Below, one piece after another: positions 5,879 to 10,334 of a DNA stretch of 13,403 nt. The stretch is from an uncultured Oscillibacter sp. (lineage in GTDB: Bacteria; Bacillota; Clostridia; Oscillospirales; Oscillospiraceae). The stretch lies in assembly GCA_910587875.1 (NCBI GenBank), contig CAJUOD010000082.1, positions 1-13,403 on the forward strand, read 5' to 3'. The first letter of the stretch is position 1. Each line of letters starts with the position of its first letter. The notes under the pieces are model-generated. The model saw only the letters and a list, made by a program, of their open reading frames with translations. It made no database searches and was not told the DNA's origin. A program made the translations under genes and the position numbers.

Positions 5879-5902
5879 TGAGCCAGGTCAACACCTGGCT
5901 CA
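5879..5902 (-). terminator. Terminator after the 81-aa gene
   Basis: TGAGCCAGGT (5879-5888) pairs perfectly with ACCTGGCTCA (5893-5902) around a CAAC loop, followed on the minus strand by six T residues. It lies 10 bases past the stop codon. This is a textbook intrinsic terminator. Confidence 0.9.
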
Positions 5903-5911
5903 AAGATTCCA

Positions 5912-6157
5912 TTAGGCATTCTTTTTTCTTCCCTTTTTAGGTGGGTTTAAATTCCATATGTCGGCAAGTGATTTTGCCTGTTTGCTGACAAAATCTTTAA
6001 CTTTTTCCCTGCTACAAATCGGGATAATGTTTCTTTGCAACGGCGTTACACACTGACCGTTAAACCCGTGCCGTATTTGAAAATAGCAAGCGTATACTCT
6101 ACCAGGGTTGCCGTATTCTTCCCGCACCCAAGCCTCTATTCCATGTATTTTTACCAT
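5912..6157 (-). CDS. Hypothetical protein, 81 aa
   Basis: This is a small basic protein with no family I recognise. It contains MVKIHGIEAWVREEYGNPG, then VYACYFQIRHGFNGQCVTP, and a lysine-rich end (NPPKKGRKKNA). The middle reads as beta strands and the end as a helix plus basic tail, so nucleic-acid binding is possible but not supported by a motif. The ATG at 6157 has a GGGAGGG SD about 10 bases upstream. A strong terminator follows immediately. The upstream 200 bases are very AT-rich. That it is a real gene rests on the SD, the terminator and non-repetitive composition. Confidence 0.65.
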   Translation of the reverse strand: MVKIHGIEAWVREEYGNPGRVYACYFQIRHGFNGQCVTPLQRNIIPICSREKVKDFVSKQAKSLADIWNLNPPKKGRKKNA

Positions 6158-6294
6158 GTTGCCTTATCCCTCCCTTCAAAATCAAACTACCCTCTTTTGT
6201 ATTGCAAGTTTATTAACTAGCCTGTATTCAAAATATTAAATAAATATATTGTATTTGATATGTTTGAAAGTGATTTTATCCTTTAAATAGAGCA

Positions 6295-6322
6295 GATGCA
6301 GCCAAAATCAATTGGCTGCATC
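6295..6322 (-). terminator. Hairpin after the lipoprotein gene
   Basis: GATGCAGCCAA (6295-6305) pairs perfectly with TTGGCTGCATC (6312-6322) around AATCAA. It lies 46 bases past the lipoprotein stop. The minus-strand tail TGCTCTATTT is only weakly T-rich, so termination is likely but not certain. Confidence 0.65.
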
Positions 6323-6368
6323 CATGTTTGTATGTATTATAATAGGTTTAAAAATCTTATATGTTTTG

Positions 6369-7100
6369 TTAGGGTGCTAGTTCTAGGGAGCCTGCTAGGG
6401 CTGCTTTCTCTTCATCTGTAAGGTTCCGACCAAGATCGGATCCTACGTACCCTTCATCTTGTAATCCTTGTAATGCTTTAGCAAGATCATCTAATGTAGC
6501 ATCACTTTGCTGCCCTTCGCTTATTTGAGGTTGCTGTTGCTGCTGTTGAGTACTACCACTTGGCTTAGTCTGTTGTGTCTGTCCACTCTGTTGACCACCA
6601 CTCTGCTGTGTGCTAGGCTTCGTAACTGACAAATACTTATTACTGATGTACGCCGTGCTACCGTCCGCCAGTTGTACTCGGCTCCAACCATCTGCATCGT
6701 TTACCCCTACTCCTGTTCGGGTTATGCTCTGACCTCTGGTTAAACTGCCTAGTTTATTACTGTCTGCGGTGTAGCTGGCTCTGATGTTTACGGTTCCTGT
6801 TGCATAGACTGTTTCGTTGCAATCGGTGAATAACTGAACCTCCGGCGTACTCTCGCCAGCTTCTTCAGTCACGTCAATCTCTATTATGTCCTGATTCTCT
6901 TCCGGTGCTTCTTTTGAAGCAGTCGGTACAATCTCCCGTTTTATTTCCTCCGGGGTTATGACTGGCTCTGTCTTGATGGGTTCGGCCTGTTGAATTTCCG
7001 GTGTTGGTTCCTGCGGGGTCTGTTCCTGTTGCCCTCCGCATGAAGCAAGCGATAGAACCAGTACAGCACTTAACCCAAGTGCCAAGTATTTTCTTTTCAT
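6369..7100 (-). CDS. Secreted lipoprotein with a bacterial SH3 domain
   Basis: The 243-aa product starts with a lipoprotein signal, MKRKYLALGLSAVLVLSLAS, and the lipobox cysteine C21, so it should be anchored on the outer face of the membrane. Residues 22-90 form an acidic P/E/T-rich spacer. Residues about 95-162 are an SH3-type (SH3_3) domain: VYATGTVNIRASYTADSNKL, GQSITRTG, DGWSRVQLADGSTAYISNKY. Such domains often bind peptidoglycan or wall peptides. A Q/S/G-rich linker (about 165-200, with a Q6 run) leads to a helical C-terminus (202-240). The start at 7100 is chosen because GGAGGAAGGAGT lies directly upstream; the frame stays open 43 codons further, but without an SD. It is cargo of unknown benefit, perhaps a surface or adhesion function. 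A stable hairpin lies in its leader. Confidence 0.85.
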   Translation of the reverse strand: MKRKYLALGLSAVLVLSLASCGGQQEQTPQEPTPEIQQAEPIKTEPVITPEEIKREIVPTASKEAPEENQDIIEIDVTEEAGESTPEVQLFTDCNETVYATGTVNIRASYTADSNKLGSLTRGQSITRTGVGVNDADGWSRVQLADGSTAYISNKYLSVTKPSTQQSGGQQSGQTQQTKPSGSTQQQQQQPQISEGQQSDATLDDLAKALQGLQDEGYVGSDLGRNLTDEEKAALAGSLELAP

Positions 7101-7135
7101 ACTCCTTCCTCCAAACTGCATTCTTAACAGGTTCC

Positions 7136-7175
7136 GCATGAGCCGCCCTAACTGGTTGTCAGGGACGGCCCATGC
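7136..7175 (-). promoter_or_regulatory. Stable hairpin in the lipoprotein leader
   Basis: On the minus strand GCATGGGCCG (7175-7166) then T-CCCT pairs with AGGG-CGGCTCATGC (7149-7136) around an 11-base loop, giving 14 pairs with one bulged base. The one non-Watson-Crick pair is a G-U on the minus strand but an A-C on the plus strand, so the structure belongs to the minus-strand transcript. It ends about 35 bases before the lipoprotein start. Confidence 0.5.
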
Positions 7176-7277
7176 TTTCCCTGCCAAGAACAACAAAAGC
7201 AATGCGACGGATTTGTGTAAACCCATCACATTGCCTGATTTTTCATCAAAGCAAACACAGCTATTTTTCCTGCCCTA

Positions 7278-7306
7278 TTGCTAAATCTGTTTTGGACAGG
7301 TATAAT
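7278..7306 (+). promoter_or_regulatory. Plus-strand sigma-A promoter of the candidate ncRNA
   Basis: TTGCTA (7278-7283), a 17-base spacer and a perfect TATAAT (7301-7306) form one of the best consensus promoters in the window. It is the only strong one on the plus strand. The expected start is at about 7313 (GGGTGTAG). No coding sequence with an SD follows on this strand. Confidence 0.75.
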
Positions 7307-7312
7307 AATGCT

Positions 7313-7665
7313 GGGTGTAGAGTTTTTCTCTCTACTGTGCTGGGTGGTGCTGACACCCGTACAGCCTGGGGTCGGGCCGCAATCCCGGCCCCAGGTGCCT
7401 GCAATCGTTATTCTTGTATCTTCTATTCTACCGCTTCCAAGTATATCCGTCAATAGTTAGTAGAAAGAAGTCACCCAAAGAACTTTAGAAACTTTCCATA
7501 TATCCCCTTTCCTTTGGCTGGGTGGTAGGGGGTACACTTTCAGCCCTTATATTAGGTATTCCAATTTAATTGAATCAGTAGATTATTGAATGGGTCAAGT
7601 GCGAACGAATTTCCTTTGTACTCGGCCCATTCAGTATATGTGTCCCTTCTAATACCTTGTACCAG
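7313..7665 (+). ncRNA. Candidate structured non-coding RNA
   Basis: At least six stems can be drawn by eye behind a consensus promoter. GTAGAG (7317-7322) pairs with 7330-7335. GGGTG (7342-7346) pairs with 7354-7358. CCTGGGGTCGGG (7365-7376) pairs with 7384-7395. CTTCT-A-TTCTAC (7420-7431) pairs with 7460-7470. CACCCA (7472-7477) pairs with 7519-7524. GGTACA (7531-7536) pairs with 7658-7663, enclosing GGTATT (7555-7560) with 7651-7656. These enclose a 17-position stem, 7584-7600 with 7620-7636, having 16 pairs. The G-U pairs in the third and last stems become A-C mismatches on the other strand, so the RNA is plus-strand. The 3' end is uncertain: I see no clear terminator, and GGGGTACA (7529-7536) could instead pair with TGTACCCC at 8049-8056, implying a transcript of up to about 750 bases. 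I do not recognise the family. Confidence 0.6.
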
Positions 7666-8075
7666 CAAAACCCCCTTTGTAATGAAATTTTTACTATGTT
7701 CTACTTTTCAACAACCCCTCATGTACCCCTAAAGAAATTGCTATCTGCTTCATTTTTTATCATATATTGTACTATTTTCCCTTGATAATGTATGACTTTT
7801 TTCTAATTTTAAATGATTATATCCCCTTCTGCCAATATCCTTTCAAAACTCCCAGCAGATCGTTAAAGCCAAAGCCTACCACTACATAAAATTTTTCAAC
7901 TTTCCAAACCCACAATTTTTCACACCTACTGTATACCTTAAAAATTTCCCTCTGATACCCTGTTTTTATCATCTGTCGATTTCAAAAATTCCCCCTTTTC
8001 CAATTATTCAGCGCAGAACCGCAATTTAATTAAATGCTGGCGGCATACTGTACCCCTCTCCCCTCCCCTATTGCT
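7666..8075. other. AT-rich, pyrimidine-biased gene-free stretch
   Basis: No gene with a start and SD is visible on either strand. The plus strand is rich in T and C runs. It could be the 3' part of the candidate ncRNA or the 3' untranslated part of the serine recombinase transcript. A near-palindrome GCAATTTAATTAAATGC (about 8021-8037) and the TGTACCCC at 8049-8056 are the only notable sequences. No intrinsic terminator was found for the recombinase gene. Confidence 0.45.
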
Positions 8076-8651
8076 TCAAATATCAATCATAGTGTTATCG
8101 TCCTCATATTCTTTTGCTTTCCGATACCACGTTGAGCGTGAAATCCCTAACTGCTTCGCCGCCGCTGTCGCTGATAACTTCCCGGCCTTTACTTCCATAT
8201 AGGCACTCTCGAAAATATCAACTGCCTTTTTAGGTCTGCCCTTCATCCTCCCATCTGCCTTTGCTATGGCGATCCCCTCGGCTTGACGTTCAAGGATTGT
8301 GTCTCTTTCAAACTCCACCAATCCCGCAAAGACTGTCAGCATAAACTTTCCTGCATTTGTATCTGTATCAATCTTTTCTTTCTGACTTACAAAACGCACC
8401 CCTTTTTCTTTTAATGTTGCTGTTAAATTAAGTAAATCTTGCGTGTTTCTAGCAAAGCGAGAAAAGGATTCAACGACTAAAGTGTCGCCCTCACGAACAA
8501 AATCCATCATCTTGTGCAGTTCTGGCCTCTCTGCGTCCTTTCCGCTCATTTTGTCTGTATAAATTTTTTCAACATCTAACTGTCTCATAAGTTCATCCTG
8601 ACGAGCTGTGTTCTGCTCCTTTGTGCTAATGCGTACATATCCAACTTTCAT
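8076..8651 (-). CDS. Small serine recombinase (resolvase/invertase family)
   Basis: This 191-aa protein has the full short-form layout. The catalytic domain starts GYVRISTKEQN with nucleophile S9 and R7, followed by SFSRFARN with R65 and R68 (62-69) and GLVEFERDTILERQ at the start of the E helix (110-123). The hinge GRMKGRPKKA (134-143) and a C-terminal helix-turn-helix (about 158-181, LSATAAAKQLGISRSTWYRK) complete it. Such enzymes resolve cointegrates or invert segments at short paired sites. The ATG at 8651 has AGGAG 8 bases upstream and replaces an upstream start with no SD. It has a long leader with strong secondary structure. It could resolve multimers of the element or switch a segment; its sites are unknown. 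It is not a large serine integrase and is unlikely to catalyse integration into atpD. Confidence 0.93.
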   Translation of the reverse strand: MKVGYVRISTKEQNTARQDELMRQLDVEKIYTDKMSGKDAERPELHKMMDFVREGDTLVVESFSRFARNTQDLLNLTATLKEKGVRFVSQKEKIDTDTNAGKFMLTVFAGLVEFERDTILERQAEGIAIAKADGRMKGRPKKAVDIFESAYMEVKAGKLSATAAAKQLGISRSTWYRKAKEYEDDNTMIDI

Positions 8652-8716
8652 TGTAATCGCTCCTATCAACTAGTATTTCAAATGAAACTGAACACCAAAA
8701 CTGTCCTGAAAGTGTT

Positions 8717-8824
8717 GCGCCCGAAAAGGTATACCATTCAGAGCGTCCCAGACTTCCCCTCCCCTCCCCCTCTGGAAGTGTCCCGAAAGCTCCGTTTCTG
8801 TTTTTGGAGCGCCTTTTCGGTGCG
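8717..8824 (-). promoter_or_regulatory. Structured leader of the serine recombinase gene
   Basis: On the minus-strand transcript a closing stem forms between CCGAAAAGG (8820-8812) and CCTTTTCGG (8729-8721), extended by CGC/GCG past one bulged A. It encloses a hairpin GCTCC (8810-8806)/GGAGC (8793-8789) and a hairpin ACTTCC (8779-8774)/GGAAGT (8757-8752). The loop of the last holds G tracts. The result resembles a three-way junction, as in riboswitch-like leaders. The assignment is inferred from base pairing only. Confidence 0.45.
8747..8770 (-). other. G-quadruplex motif in the recombinase leader
   Basis: On the minus strand the tracts read G5-A-G4-A-G4-AAGTCT-G3, which fits the usual pattern of four G tracts of three or more with loops of 1-7 bases. 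The three long tracts lie within or at the edge of the ACTTCC/GGAAGT hairpin loop, so the two folds would compete. Confidence 0.5.
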
Positions 8825-8829
8825 TTCCA

Positions 8830-8858
8830 TTTATATTGAAATCTTCATTTCAGAGCAA
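8830..8858 (-). promoter_or_regulatory. Candidate promoter and operator of the serine recombinase
   Basis: TTGCTC (-35, weak), a 17-base spacer and TATAAA (-10) predict a start near 8823. The inverted repeat TGAAAT-CTTC-ATTTCA (8837-8852) fills the spacer almost exactly, the place where a repressor would block RNA polymerase. Tandem GTTGAAACA-TTTGAAACA lies 22 bases upstream of the -35 (8880-8897). Confidence 0.4.
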
Positions 8859-8879
8859 TAAAGCACGTCCCATAAATGA

Positions 8880-8897
8880 GTTGAAACATTTGAAACA
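8880..8897 (+). repeat. Two tandem 9-bp repeats related to TTYGCAACA
   Basis: GTTGAAACA (8880-8888) is followed directly by TTTGAAACA (8889-8897). The second copy differs by one base from TTTGCAACA in the array at 4618-4644, and both arrays lie just upstream of candidate minus-strand promoters. Confidence 0.45.
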
Positions 8898-8904
8898 AAT
8901 GCAC

Positions 8905-8951
8905 AAAAAAAGAGGTACTGCCTAGGACTTCTCCCAGGCAGTACCTCTTTT
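8905..8951 (-). terminator. Terminator after the HNH-like gene (repeat copy 1)
   Basis: An inverted repeat with stems of about 17 bp (AAAAAGAGGTACTGCCT with its complement ending in CCTCTTTTT) overlaps the end of the 138-aa gene. Followed on the minus strand by seven T residues, it is a strong, probably bidirectional terminator. The hairpin is nearly identical to the one at 9513-9551. Confidence 0.9.
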
Positions 8952-9367
8952 TATTTAACATCAAGTACCAAGTCACCGCAATATGTACGGTGTTGGTCGT
9001 GGTCGGCAGGTGTTACCGCCTCCAACATTTCAGGCCGATTGTCAAATTTACTTCCCCGATGATGGGCGTATTGGCCCTTTTGTAATCCAGGGCACAACTC
9101 ACGGTGCAAATATATCGTTTTGCCGTTCCTGCAAGTCGTGACGTATTGATTTGTTCCGCTCCAATACTCCCCCTTAATCCTTTGATAGTCCTTCATGCTT
9201 AACACAGTGAAAAATGTTTCTCCCTTTTCAACGTACTGCATGAGTACGATACCCGGGAAATTTTCACTTGTGTATGCCGGATTCCTCCCGGCGTTGGGAA
9301 TTTCCGTCATGTACTTCAAAAGCGCCAATGTAATTATCAGTCTCGTAAATCTTAGTTCCATCTTCAT
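8951..9367 (-). CDS. Degenerate HNH-like protein, 138 aa
   Basis: The C-terminal half carries an HNH_3-like layout: YVTTCRNGKTIYLHRELCPG, then AHHRGSKFDNRPEMLEAVTP, then ADHDQHR. In HNH_3 endonucleases the corresponding pattern is LHRLV...DH..G.K.NNRPENLE.VT. Here the first His pair and the DNRPE segment are kept, while the second Asn of the motif is Met. It may be a nuclease with altered metal binding or an inactive DNA-binding remnant. The N-terminus has a short hydrophobic stretch (RLIITLALLKYM) too weak for a confident membrane helix. The ATG at 9367 has GGGAGG 8 bases upstream. The gene stands alone between two near-identical terminators, next to the right arm site. Confidence 0.65.
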   Translation of the reverse strand: MKMELRFTRLIITLALLKYMTEIPNAGRNPAYTSENFPGIVLMQYVEKGETFFTVLSMKDYQRIKGEYWSGTNQYVTTCRNGKTIYLHRELCPGLQKGQYAHHRGSKFDNRPEMLEAVTPADHDQHRTYCGDLVLDVK

Positions 9368-9398
9368 TGTTAATGCCTCCCAAATTCATAGTGTGATC

Positions 9399-9425
9399 TA
9401 AATTTAAGGCAAAATCTTAAATTTA
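9399..9425. promoter_or_regulatory. AT-only inverted repeat upstream of the HNH-like gene
   Basis: TAAATTTAAG (9399-9408) and CTTAAATTTA (9416-9425) are perfect 10-bp arms around GCAAAAT, 32 bases upstream of the ATG at 9367. This is in the position of a core promoter, so it is a candidate operator. Confidence 0.4.
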
Positions 9426-9449
9426 AATCTAATTTCCCTTCTTAACACA

Positions 9450-9504
9450 GCTTATTGGTAGGCACTAACACTGACACCCCATCAGTATCCGGCTTTTCAC
9501 CCCT
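9450..9504 (+). repeat. Right-end copy of the arm region, with GCTTTTCACCCCT
   Basis: GCTTATTGGTAGG..CTAACA, then CCCCATC, then GCTTTTCACCCCT (9492-9504) align in the same orientation with left-end bases 190-249 (GCTATTAGGTAGTGCTAACA, then TCCCATC, then GCTTTTCAGCCCT). By eye about three quarters of positions agree, allowing small gaps. Both ends of the element thus carry a related block in direct orientation, as expected for the arms of attP. Confidence 0.5.
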
Positions 9505-9512
9505 GCCGACAA

Positions 9513-9551
9513 AAAAAGAGGTACTGCCCGGGACTTCTCCCAGGCAGTACC
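9513..9551 (-). terminator. Element-supplied terminator for atpD (repeat copy 2)
   Basis: GGTACTGCCCGGGA (9520-9533) pairs with TCCCAGGCAGTACC (9538-9551). The single imperfect pair is a G-U on the minus strand and C-A on the plus strand, and seven T residues follow on the minus strand. It is 56 bases past the restored atpD stop codon and replaces the original operon terminator now stranded at 6-43. Confidence 0.9.
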
Positions 9552-9607
9552 ATCTTTTACTTTTTAGGCCTATCGTAGAAGCGGTACTGTTACGGTACGG
9601 CTCCCCT

Positions 9608-10321
9608 TTAAACCTCTGTCGGAGCTTCGCCCGAATCCCCGAAAGCCCTTACGGCTCTAGCGTCCTGCGCCTGCCGCTCCTCAATGGCTTCCTTCAAAAT
9701 CATATCCTTCACCTTCATAAGCCGGATGGTGGTTGCGCGGTCGTTTTCATCCAGCTTCATGTTGATATACCGGATCGCCTCCTGGGTATTGGGAATCATC
9801 ACATACTCCAGTGCGTTGACCCGCCGCCGGGTCTTCTCGATCTCCTCCGCCATGAGCTGGGCGGACTTCTCAATCTCCGCCAGCTTCAAGAGCTTGCGGA
9901 ACACCTTCCCCAACGCGTCCACCGCCGTGTCCAGCTCGCCGGACGTGGCCGCGAAGCCGTAGGGATAGATGTCGGAATCCGACCGGGTCTGGGTCTGGAA
10001 GTCGTACACCGGCACGTTGACGGACATGATATTCTGGGTGGTCTGGGTCAGGACCACGCTCTGCTTCGGGTACAGCAGGGCCTGCTCCATGGCCTCGGAG
10101 CTCATGAGGGCGGAGGCCACCGTGAAGGCCCCGTGGACCCTCATCAGCTCCTCCTCCACCTCGGCCCGGAGGGCCCGGACCTCCCGGACCGTCTCCAGGA
10201 ACTGCTTCATCAGCTCATCCCGCTTGTCTTTCAGCAGCTTGTGGCCCCGCTGGGCGGTGCGCAGCTTGCCCTTCAGGCGGGTGAGCTCCATCCGGGTGGG
10301 GCTTACCGTGATATTCGCCAT
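9608..10321 (-). CDS. atpD: V-type ATP synthase subunit D, 3' end supplied by the element
   Basis: This 237-aa subunit D (NtpD) forms the central rotor shaft that links the catalytic head to the membrane ring. The N-terminus ITVSPTRMELTRLKGKL and the C-terminal KVKDMILKEAIEE block are typical, and both ends are long helices forming an antiparallel coiled coil. The ATG at 10321 has AAGGAGG upstream and lies 13 bases after atpB. Residues 205-208 are encoded by the att core, so the last 29 residues (209-237, ending GEAPTEV) come from the element. The host version stranded at 71-160 has a different tail ending EEAPAEV. The frame is kept, so the protein should be functional. Third-position differences across the junction show diverged origin rather than a simple duplication. 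Confidence 0.93.
   Translation of the reverse strand: MANITVSPTRMELTRLKGKLRTAQRGHKLLKDKRDELMKQFLETVREVRALRAEVEEELMRVHGAFTVASALMSSEAMEQALLYPKQSVVLTQTTQNIMSVNVPVYDFQTQTRSDSDIYPYGFAATSGELDTAVDALGKVFRKLLKLAEIEKSAQLMAEEIEKTRRRVNALEYVMIPNTQEAIRYINMKLDENDRATTIRLMKVKDMILKEAIEERQAQDARAVRAFGDSGEAPTEV
9698..9709. other. attR core of the integrated element
   Basis: AATCATATCCTT is identical to 161-172, inside the coding sequence of atpD (K-D-M-I). Sequence to its right is host atpD; sequence to its left is the element's replacement of the last 29 codons. Confidence 0.85.
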
Positions 10322-10334
10322 GGCTCACCCCTCC

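Larger units (their letters stand above)
161..9709. mobile_element. Integrative element of about 9.5 kb in the 3' end of atpD
   Basis: The element is bounded by identical 12-bp cores, and its excised circle would be 9,537 bp. It carries a tyrosine integrase, an excisionase-like protein, a toxin-antitoxin pair and a serine recombinase. It restores the target gene by carrying its own last 29 codons of atpD plus a terminator. The AT-richer, patchy composition contrasts with the GC-rich ATPase genes on the right. No relaxase, type IV secretion, replication or phage morphogenesis genes are visible, so it resembles a minimal integrative element or satellite that would need another element for transfer. 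Which element, if any, mobilises it cannot be told from the sequence. Confidence 0.88.

Noticed and set aside
5523..5915. 130-aa plus-strand open frame in the AT-rich stretch
   Set aside because: It has no SD, biased F/S/I/L/K composition, and overlaps the terminator of the 81-aa gene on the other strand.
7101..7229. 43-residue N-terminal extension of the lipoprotein
   Set aside because: The extended start has no SD and would bury the lipobox signal. The start at 7100 has an excellent SD and an immediate lipoprotein signal peptide.
7226..7453. 75-aa minus-strand frame and 60/94-aa plus-strand frames around 7172-7460
   Set aside because: None has an SD, and they cross the promoter and hairpins of the candidate ncRNA. 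The composition fits structured RNA rather than protein.
7313..7665. Naming the ncRNA as ROOL, GOLLD, 6S, group II intron or retron RNA
   Set aside because: I cannot confirm a family consensus by eye. No reverse transcriptase or domain V-like hairpin was found, so only a generic structured RNA is claimed.
8059..8765. 11-bp direct repeat TCCCCTCCCCT flanking the serine recombinase gene (8059-8069 and 8755-8765) as an insertion footprint
   Set aside because: It is low-complexity pyrimidine sequence that can recur by chance, and there are no matching terminal inverted repeats.
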